Below the pieces are notes generated by a model, which saw only the letters and a program-made list of their open reading frames with translations, did no database searches and had not been told where the DNA came from. The translations under genes were made by a program, and so were the position numbers. A stretch of 64,000 bases of DNA from Euphorbia lathyris (Eukaryota; Streptophyta; Magnoliopsida; Malpighiales; Euphorbiaceae): the NCBI RefSeq assembly GCF_963576675.1, contig NC_088910.1, forward strand, positions 30,258,531-30,322,530, written 5' to 3'. Positions 22,991 through 35,391 of this stretch are shown in pieces. How positions within the stretch are numbered: position 1 is the stretch's first letter; every line of letters begins with the position of its first letter.

Positions 22991-25080
22991 TTATAGGGCA
23001 CTAGACTTCTTCCATATCACCAAGGACTTGAGGAACTCCATCACCTGGACATAGTAACAATCATGTTAGATTTACTTTAAACGAAAAAGGAGTCGCTCTA
23101 ATGGTTCAAATTAGAAATATAAGTTATAGATCTTTCTTACTTCGGAAGGGTCTCTCAGAGAGTAAAGAGCATTTGTGTCTTTCGGAGCAGATGATACCAG
23201 AATACCATACCCGCAATTCCGTTCTCTCAAAACCTGTTGGAAGTTCATTTTCGTTCATTAAAGAGTGCAACAACTAACAGAACTTGAATGTGAGCAAGAT
23301 GATTGTTATGCTCATGTTTACCTTGAATGCATCTTCATCTGTCCGGTCATCTCCAACGTAAATTGGCAGCACTTCTTCACAATTGTTCAGGCCTAAAGAC
23401 ACATCGTTATTACATTCGATTTCTACAGATGATTGAAACTTCAATGCTCAAGACATAAATAAGTTACTCACCAAGTGATTCAAGTAGAAATGTAACAGCT
23501 TTCCCCTTGTCCCAATTGATCACAGGTCGGATCTCTAAAACCTATATGTATTCAACAGAATAGAATTTTAGAAAAATGAATCACTCATGCAGCAAGCCAC
23601 AGAATATCAGTGAGGTGTAGCTGCAAATTACCTTCCTCCCATGAGTCAATCGAAGGCGTGGATAGTTTTTTATAACATCATGGACACACTGTGCAACTGC
23701 TGTCCAATTCTACAGTCAAATTAGGACAATTTAGAAACCATAACTTTTTAAAGAGTAAACTAAACATGGATTCGTGAAAGAATGGGAAAAAAGACAACAC
23801 CTTCTCATCTACATTACGATAATGTACAGATACGCAGAACTTGTTATTTTCAACGTGTGCCCCTTTAATGTTTTTAGTACTCTCAATAAGGGAGTTGAGA
23901 ACCTGCTCATGAAAAAAAAAAATGAAAAGGCTCAATATAACACCAGAAATAAAGAATCATAGATTACTAAAAAAATCACCACTCATGATATGAGGACACA
24001 GCAGGAGGTTCAGTTACCTCTTGGATCATGGGTAAAAATTCACTAGCCGGTTGAAACAAATTGACTTCCTCGCCCTATATTTGGAAAAAATCAAGAACAT
24101 CATTGAAAAAACAAAAGGAAAAATTAACAGATTTAAATCAAGGAAAAAAAAACTCAATGCCAGATGTTACCTGCTTGTCAGTAGATCTAACACAATTTGG
24201 GTAGTTACCAGATACAGATTCTTTAACAGGCCCGACGATGTCCATCCCATGACTACCCGCGTAATAGAGTTCATTCAATCCTACAAATTGATATACCTGT
24301 GTACCAAAACCCAGCAAGAGATTAGCACATCTGCAAAAATTTGAAAATGAAGATGTCAAAATGTCACTAGTTGAAAAGAAACCTGCTATGACCTTATCAC
24401 AGCTTCTTCCACTGATTATTGCTGTTGGGAAACATTTTGATACCTTCTTCACAACATTACGCATCTGAAAAGATTGCAAGATTATTAGGAAAGGAAAATA
24501 TATTTGAACAGAATATTTCTTTCAACATCTGAAAACTATTCTTACAGCACTAGACATGAAGGCGCAGTCAGGGTTATCAACAATTGGAGAAAGAGTCCCA
24601 TCATAATCCAGAAATAATGCTATTCTCTTGCCTCTTGCAAAGTTTGCAATTTGATCAAAACATGCAAGTGCTGATGGATATTTAAGCTGCATAATCAAAC
24701 CAAAGTGAAGAAGGTCATGTATTAATCATTCAATTTCAACAACTTGTCAAAGAAAACATGTAGTTCCACTAATAAGGAGATAAAAAATTTACCATCCAAG
24801 TGTGATATGCAACATCAGTGTCAGCTGAAGCAAGGTCATTAGTAAGATCCTTGGTTATCCTCTTGTGAGGAGGAGATGAGGATTTCATAGCATCAAGCCA
24901 GCTACTGGAGCGAACATCATCTAATACTCCAGTTTTCTTCCTAGGTATGGTTAGAAATAAATTTGAATACATTGTTCCAGAAGGTGTGTATGGATACAGA
25001 CTAGAATGGACTCCCAATCTTGACTTGCTTATAGGTACAGGGTCAGTGAGAACAGGAGCAGTGTGATTAGATAGGTCCAT
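22991..25080 (-). CDS. TPP: Trehalose-6-phosphate phosphatase
   Basis: Eleven coding exons on the minus strand: 24793-25080, 24546-24686, 24393-24464, 24171-24296, 24018-24074, 23801-23902, 23632-23709, 23472-23541, 23322-23392, 23141-23233 and 22991-23044. All have GT-AG borders and consistent phases, giving 383 residues without a stop. It dephosphorylates trehalose-6-phosphate to trehalose, a sugar-signalling step. HAD-family motifs are LDYDGT (catalytic Asp123 and Asp125), SGRS (161-164) and [10 protein letters not shown] (325-334). YYAGSHG is the family's substrate-lid region. The short variable N-terminus, with a conserved RKKTGVLDD segment, and the total length fit plant class TPPA/TPPF proteins. 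SGRSCDK has Cys where relatives usually have Arg. It looks functional and is the only intact host gene here. The exact paralogue is uncertain. Confidence 0.96.
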
Positions 25081-26510
25081 AGAATCCAGATTTGTTAAGC
25101 AATATGAAAGACAAATGAGGTTATTCTGCAAATGATAATCTGTTCGCGTTTCAATATGAAATCTTGGATGTCTTTTCACCCAACCCTTTTATCAATGAAA
25201 AACCAGCTCTTCAAAGTGTTATTGTCACTGCTAGTTGGCGAATAGTCCATCAAGCGCAGAAGCCCTGAAATCTGATGATCAGAAAATGTGTGAGCAGGGA
25301 CAAATAAATGTACATATCAAAGGGAGAAAATAGAAATCCAGATGATGGTTTAAAGAAAAATAAATAAATTTACCTGGAGATAGTCATCATCTAGCCACTA
25401 GAGGTTCGTGTCAGAAGTCAAAAATTTGGCAACAGAAGTTCTAATTAGGGGAAAGGAGTTCACTTTAGCTTTCAAGTTCCTCAGAATATCTTCAATCTTT
25501 TGCAGAATGAAAGAAACTGCTAAGAAATCCACACAGAAATAAAATTAAGAAATTGATGCGAAAGAAGAAATGCTACAGTCTGCCTTACCAAATGAATATT
25601 GAAAATACAAGCAGCAATAAAGAATAACCACCACAATATGGTCAACCAATATGCTTTTACAGCAATTTTCAAGCAAACGGCATGAATGCAACAGATATCA
25701 ATATGCAAATAACATAAATCTCACGGAGAATCAATGACAATATGCACAAATAACAGGATTCCATAGAATCAATATGCAGAATTATCAGATTGGCATGACA
25801 ATATGCGCAAATAACAGGATTCCAGGAAGTAATTAACGATTCTGCAGACGTGAATGGCAGCACTAACCAGAGAAAGGTGCGCATACCTAAATCAGAAAAT
25901 AAAAAACCAAAATAGCTGAAAATAATTTAAGAAAAGCAAATATATTACGAGGAATCAACAACTTTCGAAGTAGAAAGAATGCAGCCATTCAATAGCAACA
26001 TTAAAAAGAAATATTTGGGGGAAAATTCAGGTTAGACCGAGACAAGATAGCATTTCTTGCACGAATAGAATGTTTGAAAAGAGTAAATTTGACGTACCTA
26101 AACTCTTGAGAGCTCTAATCGAATACGAAAAGACGAAACCAAAGCAAATGTTGGAATTTAAATGCTGCTTTATTCAACAGAGAAAAAAAAAGCCCAAAAG
26201 AAAAAAAAAAACAGCAATGGCAATTAAAAAAGGATAAATATGAAGAATCAATAGACAACGGAAATAACCTCTTCGTTTTCCCTTTCAATCTCCTTTTCTT
26301 CCTTCTTTTTCCGGCCGCTTCTCGGTAACCAAACAATGGAAAGGCAAAAGGAGCAGGTAAAGAGACAAAAGATAAGTGCTGGTGCAGACAACAAGAAGTA
26401 AAAACCCTAGAAAAGAAATCGCAGAGAACGAGAACGAGAATCAAGCTAAAGATCTTATTATACCAAATCGATGCAAAAACCGAAAAGCTAGACAGAGAAG
26501 AAGAGAAGAG
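25081..26510 (-). other. TPP 5' untranslated region with intron(s)
   Basis: The start ATG (25080) lies in an exon that probably begins at 25125, after the acceptor ATTATCATTTGCAG. Upstream sequence to about 26510 is AT-rich with pyrimidine tracts and is best read as one or more 5'-UTR introns and a leader exon. Small open frames here show no family match. Exon borders other than 25125 cannot be set without transcripts. Confidence 0.6.
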
Positions 26511-26536
26511 AAGGTTAACTTAAAATAGAGAGCGGG

Positions 26537-26544
26537 TATTTATA
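26537..26544 (-). promoter_or_regulatory. TATA box of the TPP gene
   Basis: TATAAATA on the minus strand within CTATAAATACCC. Transcription would start about 30 bases further left, near 26510, in agreement with the leader position. Confidence 0.6.
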
Positions 26545-26852
26545 GAGGTGCTATTTTGACGAACGTGATTTACAAGGCAGCACGGTTGTTGAATCAGGAA
26601 ACACCGCAATTAAAAACTTCAGAAACAAAACCCACTCGCATCCTACTCTTTTATTTACAACACGCGCGAAGATAATCACCCGCTAATGAACTATTTGTGA
26701 ATGATTACGCACGCTAAACTCTGATTAGGGGTTTAATCTATTATTTTAGCGAGTAGCAACTGAAAGAATCCTAGACGAAATTTTTATTTTTTCTAATAAC
26801 AAACAAAACTGCCAAACATGGTGGGACCCGATTGATCTTGGAGAAGGACAGA

Positions 26853-26858
26853 CACGTG
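26853..26858 (-). promoter_or_regulatory. G-box CACGTG upstream of TPP
   Basis: ACACGTGG context, an ABRE/G-box type element bound by bZIP or bHLH factors in plants, about 310 bp upstream of the TATA box. A second copy lies at 27166-27171. Function is inferred from motif only. Confidence 0.45.
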
Positions 26859-27165
26859 GAGGTGAAGACTTTGCGGCCATAGCGCGTATTGACACCTGTG
26901 GGTGAGTCGAGGCTGACGTGGCCACGTTTCTTGTAAGGGCCCGCTGTTTTGGGCGGGCTCGTAGAAACAGACCGTCTCTCTCATTATAGAGTAGACGGTA
27001 GTTGTGAAGAAATTACAACCATATAGATGGTCCCACATGGCAGATTGTGGGGTCTTGATATCCCATTACATCACTGCCACACGATTGGTTGATGTGGCAT
27101 TATGCTAGGGATGGGAGGTGGGGATGTATGCTTTGAGATGACAAATTATAGCCACATATGCTTTA

Positions 27166-27171
27166 CACGTG
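27166..27171 (-). promoter_or_regulatory. Second G-box CACGTG upstream of TPP
   Basis: ACACGTGG context again, about 620 bp upstream of the TPP TATA box. Palindromic, so the strand is nominal. Confidence 0.4.
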
Positions 27172-27249
27172 GCATAGTGTTGGGACTTCCCTTCATGGGA
27201 CAAAGGTTCAAAATGAAATCTAGAATCAATTTACTACAAATGAAATTTT

Positions 27250-28035
27250 GGTTATGTTAGTTTACCTAGCCTCAAATTCCCACCTCTAGCCTCGTGAAAG
27301 GACAAAAATACCATTTCATGGGTTAAGGGTGGAAAAATGCTATTTTTTTTGCTCTCCCGACATGCGGGCGTGTGGCTATCACGTCTACCGTGTGGTCGGG
27401 CGTGATAGCCCCACGCCTCACCATGTGGTCGGGCGTGATAGCTACACGCCCGACCACAAGGTGAGGCATGGGGCTATAACGCCCGACCACACGGTGGGGC
27501 GTGATAGCCACACGCCCGACCTCACGGTGGGGCGTGATAACCACACGCCCGCGTGTCGGAAAGGCAAAACAAAATAATCCGCTATTAAATTAAACCCGTA
27601 AATACTTGTTACGTAAAAAAAAAAAATTAGTCCGCTGTTGAATTAAACCCGTAAAAAAGTTAGTCCACTATGGTGCGGGCATGATGCTATCACGACCGAA
27701 CCACAGGTCGGGCGTGATATTCATACGCCGGAACCGTAGGTCGGGCGTGATGTTCATACGTCCGACTGCGATTCTGGCGTTTTTGAAAAATCGCCCACAG
27801 ATTCCATTTTTAAACTTAAATCAAAAAACAAAAACAGTAAATCTTGTCATTTTCGTTTTCCCTTTACGGTTGTTGTTACGCTCCATGTTTTGGTTCACAA
27901 ATTAGTCCGGATTTGATCAAAGAGTGTGTAGTATGTTTGAGAGGTTTTGTGTTTTTTCAAATTTTGGATAAAGGGTAGTTCGGTCTTTTCACGGGGCTAG
28001 GGGTGGGAATTCATGGCTGGATATAGTAATTCACT
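27250..28035. mobile_element. TIR element with CpG-rich palindromic core
   Basis: The left end (TAGCCTCAAATTCCCACC... near 27266) and the reverse complement of the right end (near 28018) match over about 45 bp, for example AATTCCCACCYCTAGCC and CGTGAAARGAC. The interior carries direct and inverted copies of a GGTCGGGCGTGATAGC-like unit. No transposase gene is present. A clear target duplication was not found, so the exact termini are uncertain. Confidence 0.65.
27360..27560. repeat. CpG-rich palindromic minisatellite
   Basis: Repeated GGTCGGGCGTGATAGC and its complement GCTATCACGCCCGACC alternate with GTGTGG/CCACAC spacers for about 200 bp. Further copies lie at 27680-27770. The local GC content is far above the surrounding sequence. 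Open frames across it on both strands are due to the repeat. Confidence 0.85.
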
Positions 28036-28483
28036 TTAAAAATGATAATATTTGACTGCTTCAAAAAAAATGATAATATTTGAAATATTAAACCAAATAA
28101 AATTATTTTTACTAAAAATTTGGTCAATTTATTAAATATTTTCAATTTTATAACTAATTAATATTTTTTTTATCCTTAAAAGTTTAGGTAAGGGTAAGTC
28201 TACACACTCTCAAGGTCAGGGCAAATCACACATCTCGATGAGGGTTTACAGTGGAATTTACAGATCACTTATCAATGAGGGCAACTAATTAATATTTAAA
28301 TTTATTGATCTTACTTTTTAATTTTAAGGGTGATTTTTCAAAAAAAAAAAAAAAAAACTTTACGGGTGGTCTTGATTTTTTTTTTCTTTCTAACAAGTGG
28401 TTGTTTGAACTCTTAATTATCTTAAATCCCCTACTTTTTTTTATAGGATATTTACAAGTTTTTTATTCTTTTAAATTTGGTGG
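28036..28483. other. Gene-less AT-rich stretch
   Basis: Homopolymer A and T runs (28339-28357 and 28377-28387) and no supportable gene. Confidence 0.6.
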
Positions 28484-28528
28484 GTTTTGTTGGAGAAGAA
28501 AATCAATATATTAAACAGAACTAATGTC

Positions 28529-31500
28529 CTAACATAAAACAGAAACAAGAAAACTCGGAACTTTTAAAAATTGAAAATAATTAGTATAGGAATGAGCATT
28601 ACGGGCCAATAAATGAGCCACTTCATTCGCTAAACTTGGGACAAAACCCACGGTATAACCCGGACAAAAATCAAGACGATCTTTAATTTCATCAAGAACG
28701 CCTCTAAATTCAGTAATATTTCGCTCCCTTCTCATCAAACCATCCACCACATTCTTCGCATCCACCTCAAAATCCACATTTCTAAACCCGAGTCCTCGAG
28801 CCCAATCCATTGCACACCTCAACGCCATCGCCTCTGCTAGCTCAGCAGTAGCATCACCATTCTGATATGTGCACAGGCCTCTAATAAAGCTCCCTCGATA
28901 ATCTCGGATAACAGCTACCGTGCCTACTGCTGCAATTGACGTCGAAACAGTAGCGTCAGTGTTACATTTCAGACGTCCTGCACTCGGCGCCTTCCACCCG
29001 ATTTGGTCCGCCCCAATCCGATCACTGCGAGAATTCTGCCCACCAGAATCCGCCATTTTTGCCCTCTTCCAATCATCCAAAAATCTCAACGCTTTCTCCA
29101 CAGCAAAAGACGATGATTTCCTTAATCCATTCCAAACCAAATCATTCATTTGATTCCATATCTCCCAAATCACCATAGCAGCTCGACAACACCAATCCTT
29201 TCCTTCATTCTCGCAACAATACAGAAACCATTCCTCAACCCACTCAAATTCCACCCCCGGAGCATTCATACCCGCTAAAACCTAGCACTCTCTTGCAAAT
29301 TCACATCCACTAAATAGGTGCCATCCATGCTCGATGTCAATACCACACATCAGACAATGTATGGGTATTGGAATCCTTCTACCCGCCAACCTCATCCTAG
29401 TGGGTAATAACTTAGCACAGAACCTCCAAAGAAAATTTTTAACTTTTGGCGGCACATCCAATTCCCATAATCTCTTCCATCCCTTACTAAATCTCACCCC
29501 TTCCTGATGCCTAGCCAACAATTTATACCCCAATTTAACGGAATAAAATCCATTCTTAGTAAAGTGACATACCAATCTATCATAACCACCACCAAGAGGG
29601 ACAATCATCTGCATGATTTTTTCCGCATCCGCATGAGAAACCACTCCCGAATTCTTTATTGATTCCATAGTCGGGAACCCGGAATAAATAAATCAGCCAC
29701 CTTAGCATTCCGCACATCTTCTCTACATACTGAAGAAACATTCCTTGATAGATCATCAATCACCCAATGATCATTCCAAACCGATACCGACTCCCCACTT
29801 CCAATTCTCCATCGGCTACCTTGTTGCAAAACTTCTATCGAACTCCATACGCTCCTCCAAACAAAACTAGGATTAGTGCCTAATTTAGAGGAAAGGAAAG
29901 ATCCATTCGGAAAATATTTAGCTTTGAAGATATTGCTTACCAACGCATGAGGTTTATCCAGAAATTTCCATCCCTACTTACCTAAAAGTGCCAAATTATA
30001 TTCTCTCAGAGTCCGATATCCCAAACCTCCTTCTTCCTTAGATAGGCAAAGCCTATCCCAGCTGCACCAGTGAATTTTCCGAACCCCATTCTCCTTCGTA
30101 CCCCACCAAAAGGAATTCATCATCCTTTCCAATTCATCCCCGATAGATTTAGGGAGTAAAAAGGTGCTCATACAAAACGTTGGCAATGCTTGAGCCACCG
30201 CTTTTAATAACACATCCTTCCCAGCTGCAGACAGAAATTGAAAAGTCCAGTTTCTAAACCTCTTTAAAAGTCTATCTTTAAGAAATCCAAAAATCTGTTT
30301 TTTCGACCTACCAATTAATGAGGGCAAGCCCAAATATTTCCCCGTATCCAAATTCCCCGAAATTCCCAATAAGTTGCAACAAACTCCTCTATCTTGCTAC
30401 TTAACATTCGCACTAAAAAATACACCCGATTTTGCACAATTAACAGCCTGCCCAGAGCATTGCTCATAATTTTTCAATAATTCCATCAATTTCGAACACT
30501 CTTGCTCAGTAGCACTACAGAATAGAAAACAATCATCAGCAAAAAATAGATGGGAAACACTAGGTGCTCCAGGACAAATTTTACACCCTGATAACTCTCC
30601 ATCAGTTTCAGCTTGAGCAATTAATCTTGATAACACTTTAGCACACATAATAAATAAATATGGAGATAATGAGTCCCTCTGTCTCAGACCCCTCTCAGGA
30701 ACAACTGGTCCAATTAACTCTCCATTGACAGAAACTGAAAATGAAACCGAGGTTACACACAACATTATCCACCTCACCCACCTCTCATGAAATCCCATAT
30801 GTTCCATAACCCGTCTCAAAAAACCCCAATCCACCCTATCATATGCTTTACTCATATCGATTTTCACAGCCATTTCACCCTTAATTCCTCTTTGTTTGCG
30901 TTTCATACCATGTAACATCTCAAACGCAATCTGTACACTATCAAAAAGTGAACGACCAGGAACAAAAGCAGATTGAGTCTCTGAAATCACCTCAGGTAAA
31001 ATACTCTTCATTCTACTGGCCAAAACCTTAGTAATTAGCTTATACAGCACATTGCATAAGGAAATAGGACGAAGTTCTGTCATCCTCTTTGGGTTTTCAC
31101 ACTTCAGGATCAGAGTTATAACAGTATCATTTAAACCCTTTGGAAACTCAAATTTTTCCAGCCAACCAATACAAGCATTAAACACATCATCCCCTATATC
31201 TCCCCAGAAATGTTGGAAAAATCCCGGGCTAAAACCATCTGGACCCGAAGATTTATCTGGATGCATTTGCAAAACAGCGGCTTTAAACTCATCCACCTTA
31301 AAAGGTCGAATAAGATCCTCATTCATTCTATCCAAAACTAATAACGGAACCACCTCAACCGACGCATAATCAACATCATGTGCTGCTTTAAATAAATTCT
31401 GAAAATAATTTCTAGCAATATTACACATACCAGAAATATCACTATGCGTCACTCCATCATCGTCTTCAAGGGCTGGTATAAGATTGGCTTGTCGCCTAGC

Positions 31501-32584
31501 TTTAGTAGAAGCATGGAAGAATTTTGAATTTTGATCGCCTTCTTTGAGCCAAAACACCTTTGCCCGCTGCTTCCAATAGATTTCCTCCTGCTCAAGCACA
31601 TTATCAAATTGAACCTTTAGATCTGAATAGCGTTTTACCGAAGCTTCATCCACTTTTTCCTTAAGATCAGTAAGCTGCTCCTTCAATCTTTTTATTCTAC
31701 CAGTAAATCGATTCTTGAAGTCTGCCCCCCACTTGCTCATCAAACCTCGACACTCTTCAAGCCGAAATAACACAGGTTTATGTCTATTCCCTTGCCAATT
31801 TGCTTTAACCAATTCACAGAATCCTCCTCTTTAATCCAAGCCCGTTCATATTTAAACTGCTTATTTCTCCTACGAGTTCCATTAACTTCAGTTTCCAACA
31901 TAATCGGAAGATGATCCAAGTAGTTTGAAAACACACTCTGAGCACGAAATTGATCAAAATACTCCACCCAACCTACAGACCCGAGCACTTTATCAAGCTT
32001 TTCACTTATCCAGTTATCCGATCCTCGACCCCTTTCCCAAGTATACCTGCTACCACCCATATGCAAACATGTTAGATTATTTCTATTTATAGCTGATAAA
32101 AAAATTGAGCAATTAAATAAGCCGGATAGGTCTGTCCACCACGTTTCTCATCCTGATGAGGCAAGCAGTTAAAATCTCCCATGAAAACTGTAGGAAGAAT
32201 AGAACTGGCAGCCAATCTATCAAGAAGCTCCCAAGAGTCCTTATGTTTACTTCTAGCAGCCCAACCATAAAACCCAATCAGACGCCAATCGCCTGTCTTC
32301 ATATCCCGAACCCCATTCTCTATGTGATGATGTGAATAACTAGCAATAGAGAATTTTCCAGTATCTTTCCAAAGCACAGCTAAACCTCCACTGTGACCAC
32401 GAACATCTACAGTGAAACATCCATCGAAACCAAACTTTCTTTTTAAGTTTTCCATTCTGTTTTTATCTACAAAAGTCTCTATTAAAAACACCAAACTCGG
32501 CTTATGGGTGATAATAAGCTCACCAAGTGACCGAACTGCCCGGGGGTTGCCGAGACCCCGACAGTTCCAACTTATGGAACTCAT
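28529..32584 (-). pseudogene. LINE ORF2: endonuclease, RT, RNase H (disrupted)
   Basis: It starts at the ATG at 32584 with the AP-endonuclease domain (SWNCRGLGN, FLIETF, GDFN). The frame is lost near 32087-32066 and again near 31800. The RT domain occupies about 31700-30400, with KSSGPDG, FVPGRS, KIDMSKAYDRVDW and the active site FADD. In-frame stops occur at 30397 and 29974, with a frameshift near 29660. The zinc-finger linker (about 29668-29282) and the RNase H domain (about 29269-28529, with NTDATV and DAKN) follow. ORF2 normally nicks the target, primes cDNA and degrades the RNA of the hybrid. Confidence 0.88.
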
Positions 32585-33671
32585 AATCCTCGGTGGGTCT
32601 GAATTTCAGACCGCGCCGTTTCAGTGTCATTAGTGCTAACATTATCCTTGCTAATTAAGGAAGATGTTGGCCTTTTTAAGGTTCCATGCTCGTCGTTAGT
32701 AGTCCCTTTGTAATTCGTGTTTTCCCCTTCATCACGCCTTCTTTTCTTTTCTTCTTGAAATTCTAATACTGTTTCCTCCTCGATGCTCACATCCACATCA
32801 GAAGTAACCATAGCAGTAGCCTCTCCTCCACCACTCGAACCACCTGTCCAACTAGGCATGCCAAATCCTTTTCCACTCGACCAAACTCCACCTTCAAAAA
32901 CTCCTCCATGATCACGTAACCATTTGGATGTTTGCACGTTAGACCCTCTTCTTGGGACAGCCACCAGCCACATACCCCATTCTCTCACAATTTCTCGAGT
33001 TTGTGGTCCAAACAGCTTATCACAATAGCGTTCAGTATGGCCTATAATACCACATAGGAAACAAAAATTGCATAAACGCTCATATTTGAATTTCAACATA
33101 ATCTCCTCACTCCCTCCCTTTTTTATTTTTTTGAATCTTTTGAGGGACTTTCTAACATCAACTCGTACTCGAATTCTCATGTAACTGAACCTTCGCACTC
33201 CCTGGATATTTTTAACGTCATACTCCAAGAAGGATCCAATGAAATCTCCTAGCATCTTCCATATGCTTTCAGACATACAGCCTGGTGGAAGTTCATACAC
33301 CTGCACCCACATGTCAATATGACTAAGATCAATCTCCTCAGGCCTTATTCCATGATCCACCTCCTTCAATAAAAGCATCTTATTATCAAAAGATCATGGT
33401 CCCCCCTCTAGAACCCTATTTTTATCAATACAGTGAAAGAGCTCAACGTAAATAAGTTAGCCTCAATCTCCACGATCCATACCCCCTTCTTAGGCATCCA
33501 GAGATCTCCAAGTTTTGTTTTCATGACAGAAAAATTAACAGATCTCTCTGATAAAAATCTACCAGCCAGTAATAGAGTCTCCCCTCTACTGTGTTCGACT
33601 GGTCCATCCCTAGGAAACACGAAAACGCTCTCTTCTTACTCCGTGAGCGTTAATTGTGCGATCCCCTCCAT
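32581..33671 (-). pseudogene. LINE ORF1: DUF4283/zinc-knuckle protein (disrupted)
   Basis: The probable start is the ATG at 33671. A TAA follows after 11 codons, and the reading continues to 33408, then shifts frame and runs from 33378 to 32581. It shows a DUF4283-type N-terminal region (MWVQVYELPPG), a zinc knuckle (CNFCFLCGIIGHTERYC) and a disordered Ser/Gly-rich tail. Such ORF1 proteins are thought to bind LINE RNA. Its stop overlaps the ORF2 start by four bases (32581-32584). Confidence 0.82.
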
Positions 33672-33859
33672 AACGTCGAATAATTCCAAACCGCAGTCCC
33701 CTTCACCGGAAACCTAGCCGCCTCCCTTTGAGATACCTTAATCCTCACAAAACCAAAACCCTAGCAAGCCGCAGAAAACTCTTACGAGAGAGAGAAGGAA
33801 AAACTCTTACGAGAAAGAGACTCTGAAATATCTAAAATTTTGAAAAAAAAATTTGGTGG

Positions 33860-34920
33860 TGTTTTAAAAACTGTTTTTTCTATAAGTTATTAACTAAAAA
33901 ATTGACAAAAATAAAATTAAAGTTATGATATTATGATATTTTAAGATTTAAAATCGTTGATAAAATATATAAAAATGATTTTTATAAATATAAATAAAAA
34001 TTAAAATCTAACTTTTGATGTAATTTCTTCCTTTTTATCTATATTATATCTACTAATTGAAATTAAGGACTTATTTATTTCACATGTTTCTGTTTGCTAT
34101 CTTTTACTACTGTTAGTTGTTTGTTGTGTGATGTTACTGATAGATAGTAGATATTAGTTGATTTAAAAAAAAAAAACAATTGCTTCGAATTTTTACCAAA
34201 CGCTTTAGAATTAAAGACAAAAGACAGTTTTGAAAATTGAAAACAAACAAGCACTAAAAGCTCCTTTGTTTATCTGTTGCTTATTATTGTTGTTTTCTTT
34301 TTACCGTAGGAAACTACTACTTTTTTAAAAAGGAAAAGATTCCTGATTTTATAAAAAAAAAAACTATTTTTCAATTATAAAAGACGAACAAGATATGTCT
34401 AATCAAACACCTAAAATTCTTTCTTTCAAAATTTTATAAAAGTATAAAACTTTATAAATATAAGGTTAAAATGAAAATTTTATATAAAAAAAAATTCAAA
34501 ATAAAAATATCAATAAAATATTGGTTAAAGAAGATGCATCAACAACGGCTCTTAGCTTTATGTTCGGTATATGAAACTAAATTTTCAATGAGATGAGAAA
34601 TTGTGATTTTATTGTTTTTTTAATAAAATTTTCTATAAATATTGAGAAAAGAAATGATGTTGCCATCTAATTTTTTAGAATATATTTTTCTGAAAATGCC
34701 AATGCATATGTAAAATGACATATTCTATCAACCATATAATGTGGTGGCAAATTGGACCACTTATGATTTTGTCAATATATCCTAGCCCTCACAAAACATA
34801 ACTTTTTATATAAGAAAAAAAAAGACTTTATTTCTCTAACAAATGAAGGCCATGAATTTATCAACTTTATTTTATTAAGGCAGGTTGATTAATTGGTGCC
34901 TTAAATTTTGATTGAGGCTC
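33860..34920. other. Gene-less AT-rich stretch
   Basis: No gene, element end or strong repeat is visible. Long runs of A/T and short stop-rich frames on both strands. Confidence 0.6.
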
Positions 34921-35391
34921 ACACACCATTTAAAATTCGCTTAATGCATGTTTAAACCTTTAAACTTGACAAGTTTTGTCTAATAGCATTCTGAATTTTT
35001 AAAATAACCTATCGCAGATTTATAGTTAGCTTTAAAAACCTATTATACACTTATAGTTGGTTTTAAAAATCTATAATACACCTATAGTTAGTTAATTCGA
35101 ACTTCCTGTACGACGGCACACAGAACGAGCTCACGTGTTTTTTTTTCTATAGCACGCATGCCACCTTGTCCGTCAAAGATAATAGATTAACGATTTTGTG
35201 TATAGAATTGCCAAATGAGCCGACTATAAGTGTGTGATAGGTTTTTAAAACCAACTATAAGTGTGTAATAAGTTTTTCTAAAGCCAGTTATAAATGTGTA
35301 ATAGGTTATTTTAAAAGTTCAGAATGTCAATAGATAAAATGTACCGAGTTTAATAGTGTAAATATGTATTAAGGTTTTAAAATTGGTGTCC
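34921..35391. mobile_element. Foldback MITE (~470 bp)
   Basis: The left arm (CACCATTTAAAATTCGC, then GACAAGTTTTGTCTAATAG, then AAATAACCTAT) is mirrored by the right arm ending near 35391 (AATTGGTGTC). Inside, a shorter unit around ACTTATAGTTGGTTTTAAAA is repeated in both arms two or three times. A central 120 bp is unique and GC-richer. The target duplication is not clear. Confidence 0.7.

Larger units (their letters stand above)
28484..33848 (-). mobile_element. L1-type LINE, near full length, decayed
   Basis: Minus-strand LINE with ORF1 (DUF4283 and zinc knuckle), then ORF2 (endonuclease, reverse transcriptase, zinc-finger linker, RNase H). A probable 11-bp target duplication AAATTTGGTGG lies at 28473-28483 and 33849-33859. 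The left end on the minus strand finishes in a short A tail. The 5' UTR (33672-33848) has a duplicated CTCTTACGAGA-like segment. Several stops and frameshifts in both ORFs make it inactive. Confidence 0.85.

Noticed and set aside
27329..27577. Small protein with repeated HTPD/GRDS units on either strand
   Set aside because: Produced by the CpG-rich palindromic minisatellite. Both strands give similar products and no start or family supports a gene.
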